Positions 1 through 10,259 of a stretch of 56,335 bases of DNA are shown piece after piece (the first letter of the stretch is position 1; each line of letters opens with the position of its first letter). Source of the stretch: Rhizaria sp. SCN 62-66 (lineage: Eukaryota; Rhizaria, unplaced). A program made the translations under genes and the position numbers. The stretch spans positions 1-56,335 of the forward strand of contig MEDY01000370.1 in the NCBI GenBank assembly GCA_001724265.1. The letters are read 5' to 3'. The notes beneath the pieces were generated by a model, which was not told the origin of the DNA, did not search any database, and saw nothing but the letters and a program-made list of their open reading frames with translations.

Positions 1-2788
1 CGCGCGGCGGCCACGGGCGCGGCGGCGGCGGCGGCGGCGCGGGACTGCGCTGTGGCCTGCGCGCGGAAAGCCGCGATGGCGGCCTCGGCGGAGCGGAGAC
101 GCGCGGTGACCGCGTCTAGCTCGGACTGCAGCCGGTAGGCCGATGAGCGCCAGTGCTGGATAAGGTACCCCGCTTCGGTCGCACTGGCAGTCGTCGTTGC
201 CAGGGGCGGCGCGGTGGAGGCCGCGGCGCTAGCGCTGGCGCTGCTGAGGGGACGCAGGGGAGGCGGGTTGGACGCGAAGTAGTCGCTCGCACTGTTGATG
301 TTCACATTGTTGTGGTTGCCGACCGCGGGGTCAGCGTGTGCAAAGGCGGGGATAGGGCCCGCGGGGCCGGTCGATGTCGACGGCCGGCGGGCGCGGGGCG
401 GCACGCCATATGCCTGATTCTGCAACGGCTGTTGATGTTGCTGTAGTGAAGTGGGAGTGTGCGCTGAGGCAGGGCGCTGGCGAGAGGCGTTCAAATGCGC
501 GTTGACATTGCCCATTGCACCAGCGGTGTTGGCGGCGGCGGAGGGGCCGCGCGAGAATCCGCCGGTGCTGCCCGACGGCTTAACTTTGAGGTTCGCGTAC
601 GACTGCGAGTGCTGCTGAGGCTGCGCATTGTAGTAATCGTTGTTCAAGTCATAGTTATAGTTGTTGTTGTAGACATCCGTGCCAGCCTCGCTGTGTTGAT
701 ATCCGCCGCGGTACACAGCGTCATCATCGTCGTTCTGCGCGATATCATCAGCGTCGTTGTAATTATCGCCGTCGGCATCGTTGTCATCTGCAGCGCCGGC
801 CGCCAGCGCCGCCGCCATGGCCGCCTCGTCGTCGCCGACTGCGAGGAACGCCTCCGCGCCCGCGCGCCACGCCTCGGCGCTGCGGCGACTGGGACCGCAA
901 AGCCCGCCGGCGCGCAGCAACGCCGGCACTGCGCCCGCACTCGCGGCGGAGGCGGGCTTCGCGGCACTGCCGTGGCCGTGGGTGCCGATGCTGGCGGGCT
1001 GCGCGTCGAGCTCGAAGACGGGGATGCCGATCAGGAGCAGGTTGCGCTCGCAGTCCTGCACAAACTGGCATGATACCTCGCGCACCGTGGCCCGATGCGC
1101 GCGCGCCATGTGCAGCACCAGCGCCAGCGTAAGACGCTCGCACTCGCGGCGCACCACGTCTGGCAGCACCACGACGCCGCCGGCCGTCGCACCCGCACTC
1201 GCAGAACCGCCGTACTGCGTAGAGGCAATGTTGTTCAGAGTCAGACCGTAGTCGAAGGCCTTGGCGTCCTGATCCAGCACGGCAAACTTGTCCCTGTAGC
1301 GGCCCACCGTCGTGTCGACGCTGAACCACGGCAGCTGTGCACTCGCCGCGGCCGCCAGACCCTCCGTGTTCACGTTAGACCCCTGCGAGTGTGCCTGTGG
1401 CTGGGAGAGTGCGGCGCGCGCGGCGGCGCGGCGTTGCGCGGCCGCGATGACAGCCTTCTCAGTGGGGTACTTAGACTTGCTGTCGCCACTTACACCCGCA
1501 TTCGCACCCGTGCCGGCGCCGGCAGCGGTGGAGCTACTGCCATTCAGTCCCGCAGCATTGCTTTGAGTGATTGCGGTGGAGGTCGTAGCGGAGGGCTGCT
1601 GGTCAAACGCGGCCCGGCCCAGGAGCTGCAGCGCGCGGGCGCCAGCGGCGGGGTCCCAACAGCGGTACGTGACCGTGAGCACGAGGCCCAAAAGCGGGGC
1701 TGCGAACGCCTGCAGCACCTGGAAGCGGCCGTGCGGACTCGCACGCGCACTCACAGAGTGATCATGAGTGGCGGAGTCCGCGATGGGCGAGAGCAACGAG
1801 CGCATGACCTGCGGGAGCGCGACGGCGGCAACGGGCGCGGCCAGGCGGTCGCTGTGGCGCACCAGCGCAACGTACCGCGCCGTGTTCGCCGGGGACGCCA
1901 GCGAGGCCGCCGAAAGCAGGCGCGCGAGCTGCGCAGGGGTGAGCGGGCGGGAGCGGCGCATGATGGTGCCTGCGCCGCTCGCGCCCGCTGCCGCCGCCGC
2001 CGCGGTTGTCGCACTCACATTACCGTTGCGCACAGTGCTGGTGCTGGCGTTGGCGGGGGCGGGGTGAGCGTCGGCGCGCTTAGAGAACAGAAGGCAGTGG
2101 AGCTCGCCGTCTTTGAGCACCGCGGTGGGCGGCAGCGGGAGGCGGAGCCGGCGGGTTGGATGCCACAGCAGCGACAGCGCGCGACCTGTCACGTCGCTGA
2201 GGCCGTGGGACCTGCGGTGCACTGGCGCTGGCACTGGCGCTGCAGCAGAGCCAGACCCGGAGACGGATCCAGGGCCCATTGCTGCGTGGCCGGGACGGGA
2301 AGCTGAGGCTGAGGCCGGGCGGCGGTGGCGGCTGCCGTTAACACTGTTCGTAGCCGCATTCGCAGCCGCAGGCGGGTAAGCAGCAACTGAAGGCGGCCGC
2401 TGCTGCTGCTGCTGGGGCATCGCAGGATTGATATTGTTGTTGTTGCTGTTGCTCGGGTAAGGGTAAGCAGTGGTGCTGGGGTTGGTGTAAGGGTCCTGCA
2501 TGTAAGGGTCTTGTTGCGGCATGTAAGGGGCACCGCCAGGGTAAGGGCCTGCAGCACTAGCAGACGGGTTGTAAAGGTCAGATCCAGGCATGAAAGGGCC
2601 TTGCTGCTGCTGCGAGTAAGGATTCGTGTAAGGGTTACTGGTGGGGTAGGGGTACTGCGGGTAAGGGGGGTAACCCATGCCCTGCTGTGCCAGAGAGTAA
2701 GGGGGATACGGGTAAGGGTTACTGCCGTCAGAATTTGCGGGATGAGGCGGGTAGTCCTCGTTTTGCGGAGGCATCATCATCCCAGGCC

Positions 2789-2823
<35 letters not shown>

Positions 2824-3947
2824 TGCTGGAGCTGAGGTTGGTGTGACTGCAGCTGCGGTTGTTGACTCTGCAGCTGGGACTGATTGTTTTGGCCTTGAAG
2901 CTGAGGCTGCTGGTTTTGCAGCCGAGGCTGTTCGTTGCCAATGTACTGCCCCTGATCAAAACCATCGTGACCTTGACTGCTTTTGAATTCACCACCGTTA
3001 TTGTGAACGGTGTTGTTCTCAGGATGACTCGCAAATAGCCCACTATTGTTCTGTTTGTTGTTATCGCTCCGAGCCCTGTCCTCAGCAGTCGCAGCGACAG
3101 GGCCGGGCGCAGCAGCAGCGGGCGCAGTGTTACGCGGTGCAAATGCAGGCCAGCTGATGCGCACCAATCCCCCCGCACCCGCGCCGGCGCCGGCGCCGTT
3201 ACCAGCGCCGGTATTTGCGGCATCCGCGTTGCCCGCAGTCGTAGTCGCAGCGGGGACAGCGGAAGCAGGGGGGGAAGAGGCAGGCACGGCTGCAGAGTCC
3301 GTCTCCGAGTCAAAGCCATAACGGAGATGGCCAGTGCCGTTGCCGCTGCCGTTGCCATTGGTGTGGTTGTGGTTGTTGCCGACGGCGTTCGAACTGTTAG
3401 GGAGCTGCGGACCGAGGGGCTGCGGACCGAGGGGCTGGATGCTCACGGGCACACCCGCATCGCCATTAGCGCCGTCAACCGCCTGGGCGCCGCCGTGTGG
3501 GCCGGACGGCTGCATATGTTGCTGTCGCTGAGGAGGCTGCTGTGGGGCGTGGCGCTGTTGCTCCTGCTGCTAAGGCCGGGGCCGTGCAGTGAAGACGGGG
3601 AAGCTGTCGTCAGCGCCGCCGTAGTAGTCGCCGTCCTCGTCCGCAAACGCAGCAGGGGCGTGAGAGTTAGCCGTGGCGTCTCCGTCAGCGGCGCGCGGGG
3701 TGGTCAGCCGGCGGAACCCCGGCCTGGGGCCATCGACGCGGTCCTCATCGCCCCCGGCCGCAGCAGCAGCAACAGCAGTGTGCGCTGGCGCCGCGGGGCC
3801 GTGTGTGGGCGCGGAGAAGAGGAAGCCCGGCTCCGGTAACGGCTGCGCGGGGGGCAGACCGAAGTTGTTGTCGGCGGAGTCGGAAAAGTCTGCCTCTCCG
3901 GCCGGTGCCGGAGGGGTAAGCAGCGGAGAGTACGGCACGGGGTCCAT
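1..3947 (-). CDS. Large Q/P/Y-rich disordered protein, N-terminal part (runs off left edge)
   Basis: I do not recognise the family. One reading frame stays open from the ATG at 3945-3947 to the window edge (about 1315 codons), interrupted only by a TAG at 3570-3572. The flanks of that TAG read ARPRP-TAG-QQEQQ, so it is probably read as Gln. In order the protein shows: an acidic, Ala/Pro-rich N-terminus; an Asn/Gly/His-rich stretch; a poly-Q tract (CAG run near 2790-2826); a Tyr/Pro-rich repeat region with PYPYPPYS-type motifs; then a more ordered segment around 2230-870 (for example LKDGELHCLLFSKR and FVQDCERNLLLIGIPVFELD); an Asn/Asp/Tyr-rich linker; and a predicted coiled coil (HWRSSAYRLQSELDAV) near 150-40. 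ATG 3947 is preferred over the ATG at 4109 because the sequence upstream turns AT-rich and looks like leader. It is divergently arranged with METAP1. Tyr/Pro/Gln-rich low complexity is common in scaffold and condensate proteins, but function is unknown. Confidence 0.72.
2790..2826 (-). repeat. CAG microsatellite encoding poly-Q
   Basis: Nearly pure CTG on the plus strand (CAG on the coding minus strand, with one CAA), encoding about 12 Gln inside the large Q/P/Y-rich protein. It is a likely length-polymorphic tract. Confidence 0.9.
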
Positions 3948-4554
3948 GGCCAGTGCCAACCGCGTAAGCGCAGATGAAGAGGTGTGGAGTGCGGGCGCGT
4001 CGCTGCGGCGGACGAAGGAGGTTGCGGTTGGAGACCTCGCGAGATGGCTCTCTGCTCGAGAGGTAGACTGCGTTTTGGAATAAAATAATTGAATATATAG
4101 TGAGATCACGCCAAATTAAATCCACAAAGTGATTCATATACTCAGTAACGGATCATGGGTTGAGATATGGCTGCGCAAAGTTAGTCTTGTTTGAAAAGTC
4201 CTCCAACGGACTGACTGGTGACTGCGATGCAGTTCGCTTGTGGCCCGTTTGTGGTGGCTCGGTCCCGTTGGACCGGAGATGACGAGAGGCGATCGAGGAT
4301 CACGGCAGAGCAGCGCGTTCACACTTGATTGACGATACCTAGCGCTGAAAACTTGAAACTACACTTTCAACCGAGCACGGCTATACTACCACCAATTTTC
4401 TCTTCACGAAGTAGCGCTTATCCACTTCTACACTTTTCCCCGCACCTCCACTCATCGCACTTCCACCACCCCGCCATTGCGCGCCTCTGTCTCTCTCTCC
4501 CATCCCCGCTTCCCGCCCACCTGCGCGCATACCGCTGCCCTCGCCCCCGCCAGC
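3948..4554. promoter_or_regulatory. Divergent intergenic region with leaders of two genes
   Basis: About 600 bp between two start codons pointing away from each other (Q-rich protein on minus, METAP1 on plus). The centre is AT-richer than the exons. The METAP1-proximal 150 bp is C/T-rich and ends in a pyrimidine tract plus CAG immediately before the ATG. It probably holds a shared or back-to-back promoter; no specific element is recognised. Confidence 0.4.
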
Positions 4555-6157
4555 ATGTCGACCCCCGCCGACGTCCCTGAGACCGACTCCGCCGCGCCCG
4601 CCGTGGTGCACAAGTGCTCCGGCAAAGACTGCACCGCCGATGCCAAGATGCAGTGCCCCACTTGCATCAAGTCGGGCGCGCCCGCGACCCACTTCTGCTC
4701 CCAGGAGTGCTTCAAAGCCAACTGGGCCGCGCACGCGCCCACGCACATGCAGTACGCCCGCTTCCAGCGCGCGCGCGACTTCGTCCCCCCGCGCTTCCGC
4801 TGGACGGGCCCGCTGCGCCCGTCTTACGTCACTCCGCGCCAGGTGCCACCGCCGGTGCCGCGCCCCGACTACGCCTACACCGGCGACCCGCGCATCGAGG
4901 ACCAGAGCAAGTTCCAGCGCGTGGCGCCGACGTTTACGGCGGAGCAGGTTGCGCTGATCCGCGAGGCCTGCGCCATCGGCCGCGGCGCGCTCGATGTGGG
5001 CGCCAAGCTCTGCGTGCCTGGCGCCATCCCCGACGACATCGACCAGGCTGTGCACAACTACATCGTGTCCAAGGGCGCGTACCCGTCGCCCCTCAACTAC
5101 CGCGGCTTCCCCAAGTCTGTGTGCATCAGCATCAACGAGGTCGTTTGCCACGGCATTCCTGACATGCGCCCGCTCCAGGACGGCGACATAGTCAACATCG
5201 ACGTCACCGCCTACTACAAGGGTACGTGCGGCTCTCTCTATCTTTGGTGTTAATTGTAATTATTCAAGTGTATTATGTAATACGGCGGGGTTTATATCTA
5301 TTTCTGAAGTTTTTTTTTGTTTCGGCGTTATCTCTGCTGTCAAGTGTCTCATCTCTATCACGCCCTTTCGTTTTGACACTGTGATCGCTCACCTCTCTCT
5401 TAGGCTACCACGGCGACCTGAACGAGACGTACACGGTCGGCAAAGTTGACGACGCCGGCAAGAAGCTCATCAAGGCGACCTACGACTCCCTGATGGCGGC
5501 CATCGCCTCTGTCAAGCCCGGCCAGCCGATCCGCGAGTTCGGCAACATCATCACCAACGTCGTCAAGCCCCAGGGCCTGTCCGTCGTGCGCTCCTACTGC
5601 GGCCACGGCATCGGCGACCTGTTTCACTGCGCGCCCAACGTGCCGCACTACCAGAACAACAAGGCCGCCGGCGTGTGCAAGCCCGGCATGGTGTTCACCA
5701 TCGAGCCCATGATCAACGAAGGCGGCTGGGAGGTATGTACTCAAATTATACTATTTGTGCAATATTTCGCTGTATATAAGCTGCATGACGATATATTTAT
5801 CAATTATAAACATGGTTTTCTCTTCTATCTTTTATATTCAACATGTCTCATTCAATTACGTCTCTTTGTCGTGTTTTATATTCCTTGCCAATTGTTGCTG
5901 TACAACAACTGCAGGTCACCACTTGGCCCGACGACTGGACGTCTGTGACCACTGACGGCAAGCGCAGCGCCCAGTTCGAGCACACGCTCGTGGTCACCGA
6001 GGACGGCTGCGAGATCCTCTCCGCCCGCACTGCCGACTCGCGTCCCCTGTGGTGGGAGGAGGAGGCCGCCGAGGCCGCCCCCGCCACCGCGGTTGCTGCG
6101 ACTGCGGCTGCCGGTGAGGCCAAGAAGGAGGAGACGGCTGCTGCGGCTGCCAACTGA
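4555..6157 (+). CDS. METAP1: Methionine aminopeptidase type 1, with N-terminal zinc finger
   Basis: Cytosolic metalloprotease that removes the initiator Met from nascent chains. Exons are 4555-5221, 5404-5732 and 5915-6157, giving 412 aa (human METAP1 386). Donors are GTACGT and GTATGT. Residues about 20-62 form the C6H2 zinc finger typical of eukaryotic type 1 enzymes (CSGKDC, CPTC, FCSQECF, then W and H residues). The catalytic domain carries the metal ligands in [18 protein letters not shown] (two Asp), the His of [10 protein letters not shown], Glu in [13 protein letters not shown], and the final Glu in [15 protein letters not shown]. The C-terminus has a short Ala/Glu/Lys tail after LWWEEE. 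Intron 1 splits the Gly after YYK, between the two metal Asp; intron 2 follows GGWE. It ends in TGA. Start: first ATG in frame, directly before the zinc finger. Confidence 0.97.
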
Positions 6158-7142
6158 GTGTACAGGCGTTGGGGGACGACGACTGTGCTCCGCGTGCGGT
6201 GTGACCGTGGGCATTCAGTGACTGTGAGCACTCAGTGACTGTGAGCACTTAGTGATCATGGGCGCGATCGAATGAAGTACGGATGTTTGAGTGTGTTGGT
6301 GGTGACTGTGAGCGTAGGTTAGCGCTTGACAGGCTACTTTTACGGCACTTAGACTTCTCAAGTGCTTCAAAACTGACTGAGTATACTGTTCTTCAGTAGA
6401 AATGTTGCTCACTGACAGTTGTCTTGTAATCACTCAGATTTTTTACACGTCTCTTCACTGGCGGGTATGTCGCTGGTGTGGATAGCGGCTCATTGCTGTG
6501 TTGCGTCTTAGTCAGTCAGTGCCTGGAACTGCGACTGCGCCTGCGCTTGTGACCGCGACTGCACAATGATGATGTTGAGGTTTTGATGTTCATGTACAGT
6601 TGAGAAGTGATGAAAGGGCACTGACGAATAAACAAGTGTCTTATTTTATGCGATACATCACAGTGGTTGTTTGAATATTCTTCAATTTTTTCGTTAATAA
6701 TGTCAGTATGACTTTGTAACAGAGTCACTGAAAATGAATCTACTGATTACAGCCAAAAGGTTGAGAATACGACCGTAATTACGGTAATAACGAGCACCCT
6801 CGAGGCGCTGTGCTGGCTCGTTTGTGGCCAAGATCCTGACTTGATTTTGATTGTATGCCATGGATCAATCGTCAACTGTACTTGCACACGGCTAATCGCT
6901 CACCAAACATTGTGTGATTAATGGACATTTTATTAGAGCATCGAAAAACCTTTGGAAATCGCCTTAGAATCTTCTTTGTTTTTCTCGCTTTTGGCCTTCG
7001 CCTTCCTCCCCTCCTTCTGCAGATCTTGAAGAGCACATTTAACTTTGAAATATTGCTCACTACGTAAAACCACCCCGCGCAGACGCACACACAGACACAT
7101 TTTCATTGATATCAATCTCTATTTGTTGAGCCAGCTGTCTGT
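6158..7142. other. Intergenic, AT-rich, no gene seen
   Basis: 3' region of METAP1 and 5' region of the 904-aa gene. It contains only a short tandem repeat at 6217-6263 and scattered AT-rich sequence. Short open frames here lack codon bias and homology. Confidence 0.6.
6217..6263. repeat. 17-bp tandem repeat, about 2.7 copies
   Basis: The unit AGTGACTGTGAGCACTC occurs at 6217-6233 and, with one change, at 6234-6250, followed by a decayed partial copy. It lies in the METAP1 3' flank. Confidence 0.8.
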
Positions 7143-9857
7143 ATGACCTGGCCCGAGCGTCGTGCTCTGGTCGAGCTCAACAAGGCGCTTGCTCCTGTTG
7201 CTGCACTCTCCACAAGTCTGGATGACCTCGCAACGCTTTCCGCGAAGATTCGCAAAGGGCCTGAGGGCGAAATGATCGACACGTTTGTTGAGAACAACAA
7301 CGTTGTTGATATTCTCGCACGCCTCCTCGACCTTCATGACGACAAGAAAGCTGAGCGCAGGCGTGACATTGTTCTGCGGCTCTTCGAGCGCCCTTACATT
7401 AGCAGCCGTTTGGTCACCAAAAGCACCCTGCTCTCACACCTCACAAGCGTCATCGCCCGCAACCCAGAGGCTGGTGACGCTGCGCGCATCCTCCGTCTGG
7501 TCTCGCACCTCGCCGAGCGCTCGCGCGATATCGACTTCCCCGCACCAGTCATGGCAGCCGCTCTGACGAACATGCTTGTCTTTACCGAGGCAGTCGCAGA
7601 CGCGCTCTTCCCCCGCGTCATCGAAGGCGATAAGTTCTACACGTCCCCCGTTGACAACGTGTTCTGCGACTGCATGTACGGTCTGGCGGGCCTCTGTGCT
7701 AACCGGCCGACGCTGCCGCCGTACGCCGCCGTCGCAGGCTTCGTACCGCTACTGCGTCGTGTGCTGGAGCGCGCGCGCGATACGCCGCCCCACGAGAGCG
7801 CGAAAGACGGGATGATTGATTGGGTGACGGGCAGTCTCTCCGTTCTTCTCGCGGTTGAGAACAACAGCAGCAGCGCCGCGGAAGATGCGCACGCGCTCGC
7901 TATGAGCTCCGGGTTCGACCTCGTGCTTGGGACGCTGCTTTTCAGGCATATGTACATCTCCCTTGTTGAGAGATGCGCACTATCGCTTAATGCTGATGAA
8001 ACAGCGTCTGTTTTCACGGAGCCCCGCATTGAGGAGTTCTGCGGCATGTTCTATCACTTCCAAGGCGAGTGGCCCGATCAAGACACCACACGTCTCGCCC
8101 GCATCATTGCTCACGTCGGGGCCGCCGTGCCTGAGCTGCCGGCGAGGCTTGTGTATGACGAAAACGTCAAGCTGTTGAACCTTTGGGACGCGAGGAACTT
8201 TGTCGTGAGTCTTCATGAGGAGACTGAAGCGGATATTTCTGATACTCGGACCAACGAGATTCGGTTGTATCCCAACGTCACAAAGATTTTTGATGCTTTG
8301 CTGTCAACCGCTGCGGACCGCATCAAGATGGCAACGTATATGTTTAAGTTTAACGTGCACGTGTACTGCCTGCGTGTGTTAGAAAGGGCTCTGTGGAACC
8401 CCCGCGGCTACATTCGCCACATCCACCACAACAACCCCCTGATGACTGACAGCGCAGTGGCATCGTCACTTCGCACTCTACGACTTTTGACTGAGATTAA
8501 CGCCACATCACCTATTACCGGGCATGCTGAAAGCCCGACAGCTCACACGTTTTCCACCGATTTTTTCTCTCGGAATGGCGAGTGTTTCCTGGATGCACTG
8601 CGTTACACAGACTACATGCAACGCGACGGCCCCGCACTCCAGGAGCTTGCGCAGCTGCGCGCATTGCTCGAGCGCCTGAACATGGTCGCACCTACTCCAA
8701 CAGCTACAGAGGATGCGATTGCTCAACGGGAGCAAGCAAGCTCGGCGGTGCGCGCTTTCGCGGAGAGCTGCGAGTGCGGCGAGCAGCGTGCGTTTGATGG
8801 CGTTGTTGCGCGCGCCCTCGAGAGTTGCGATTTCCCGTACCGCGTTATTCCGCGTCTCAATAACCGCCTCTACTACAGTCAGATGCAATTTCAGAAGCCC
8901 ACACGCGATGCGCCGGGTCCGTCCGATGCGGCGCTGGCGCTGCTGCGGCTGAAGGCACGCGCAAGCATTCGTGCCCGAGCCTCAGCGGTGATCGTGGAGA
9001 GTAAACTTCGGTCAGATTTGGTGATGAGCGCTCGGCTCTACAACGCTCAGACAGAACAGTGTGACACATACACCATGACGCTTGCGGTTGATGATGAGAA
9101 GTACCCGTCTCACGCCGCGTATTTCCGTGTTGCGGCGCAAGAGGGTGCGCTCGGCTACCGTTTGCACGGGTGCTTTGGAGCGCGGGACGGCAATTCGCCA
9201 TTTATTGCTCTGTACCGCCACCAGCGCGCGCTGAATTGTCCTCCTAAGACGCCCGTAATGCCCGAAACTGACTGCGTCTACGGCGAGTATACTGCACCAA
9301 CCGCAGATACGGCAAAGACCGTGACGTATCCTGGCGGCACTGTGCTGATGTACCCGCGTGCAGCTTTGCCCGAGCAGCGCAGGCGTCCAGCGGTTGACTC
9401 TTACGGAGATCTTTGTCAGAATCTCGGGACATGTGACACTCCATGGTTCATTGTGTTCAAGCCTTGTGACGCAAGCGTGCTTCGTGGCGCCGTGCCAGTT
9501 GGCCGCGTTGTTTCTTGCACCACTGGGTTTGCGAGTGGGCAAAACTATCTCCCCGCTTCGCCGTCAGCAAATAATAGCGATGATGAATATGATGAACATG
9601 ATTTGTTCAACGCGACCCTCTCGAGGTCCACCTTTCAAACCAGTCTTGTGAAGCAGGGTGGATGTGAGTCTATTGATGCAGACGATGTGCAGGCGGCGGT
9701 GAGCCGCATCCACGAGCGTGGACCATTCGACGAGGTGGTGCTTCGGTGCTTTGAGACTCATTGTAGGCTGACGAACTGCAATAACGTGAATCAGCGGTCG
9801 TTCATTGCACTCGCAATCGACAGCCCAGAGAACAGGAGGGCTTTGGAACAGCTGTGA
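7143..9857 (+). CDS. Unrecognised 904-aa protein, probably alpha-helical repeat N-terminus
   Basis: Single uninterrupted frame of 904 codons from ATG 7143 to TGA 9855-9857, with no intron. I do not recognise the family. The first ~350 residues look like an armadillo/HEAT-type helical array (regular Leu-rich helices such as DILARLLDLHDDKK and ILRLVSHLAERSRD), ending in a segment with GMFYHFQGEWPDQD. The second half is more mixed alpha/beta, with many Cys and a 700s-region hairpin-rich part (YTMTLAVDDEKYP, GYRLHGCFG). The C-terminus holds an acidic patch (NNSDDEYDEHD) and a Cys-rich end. No signal peptide or membrane segment is seen. Codon use is less GC-biased than in neighbours, suggesting lower expression or a lineage-specific gene. 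The preceding ATG-proximal sequence is C/T-rich. Confidence 0.85.
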   Translation: MTWPERRALVELNKALAPVAALSTSLDDLATLSAKIRKGPEGEMIDTFVENNNVVDILARLLDLHDDKKAERRRDIVLRLFERPYISSRLVTKSTLLSHLTSVIARNPEAGDAARILRLVSHLAERSRDIDFPAPVMAAALTNMLVFTEAVADALFPRVIEGDKFYTSPVDNVFCDCMYGLAGLCANRPTLPPYAAVAGFVPLLRRVLERARDTPPHESAKDGMIDWVTGSLSVLLAVENNSSSAAEDAHALAMSSGFDLVLGTLLFRHMYISLVERCALSLNADETASVFTEPRIEEFCGMFYHFQGEWPDQDTTRLARIIAHVGAAVPELPARLVYDENVKLLNLWDARNFVVSLHEETEADISDTRTNEIRLYPNVTKIFDALLSTAADRIKMATYMFKFNVHVYCLRVLERALWNPRGYIRHIHHNNPLMTDSAVASSLRTLRLLTEINATSPITGHAESPTAHTFSTDFFSRNGECFLDALRYTDYMQRDGPALQELAQLRALLERLNMVAPTPTATEDAIAQREQASSAVRAFAESCECGEQRAFDGVVARALESCDFPYRVIPRLNNRLYYSQMQFQKPTRDAPGPSDAALALLRLKARASIRARASAVIVESKLRSDLVMSARLYNAQTEQCDTYTMTLAVDDEKYPSHAAYFRVAAQEGALGYRLHGCFGARDGNSPFIALYRHQRALNCPPKTPVMPETDCVYGEYTAPTADTAKTVTYPGGTVLMYPRAALPEQRRRPAVDSYGDLCQNLGTCDTPWFIVFKPCDASVLRGAVPVGRVVSCTTGFASGQNYLPASPSANNSDDEYDEHDLFNATLSRSTFQTSLVKQGGCESIDADDVQAAVSRIHERGPFDEVVLRCFETHCRLTNCNNVNQRSFIALAIDSPENRRALEQL

Positions 9858-10259
9858 CCCCCGCATATTCCAAGTAGAGGTTACTTTTGCCAACACGAAC
9901 AGGCTTGGCTTGAATCCTAAATACTGCTTCGTTTTCTCTTCGTGTAAGACAGAGGTGACAGTCGCTCAAGCTGAACTCGACTTGGCTAAGGCTGCGTTGA
10001 TAAAGGAAGAGGCCAACCTGGCAAGGCAAAGAACCGAGTTAGCGACCGTCGCGGCGGAGTAGGCTTGTATTGAGGTGAAGTTAAGGAAAGAAAAAGCTAA
10101 GCAGTTGACATGGTGAGCTGTTTTCTGGTGATCAGTTTCAGATACTCAGCAGTGCAGCTGAGTCGTTAGAAACAGAGAAAAATACAAAACTACTCATTTA
10201 TTCCTACGGGATTTTGATTCTAAATACCACCCATCAACGTGCACTATATAATGTTGTTC
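9858..10259. other. Intergenic between convergent genes; possible coiled-coil exon or gene remnant
   Basis: On the plus strand, 9949-10116 reads as a Lys/Glu/Ala-rich coiled coil (QAELDLAKAALIKEE), passes a TAG at 10060-10062, and ends at TGA 10114-10116. It is out of frame with the upstream gene and I can find no convincing donor joining them. It could be a relic, a 3' exon, or chance. The remainder is AT-rich 3' flank. Confidence 0.3.
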
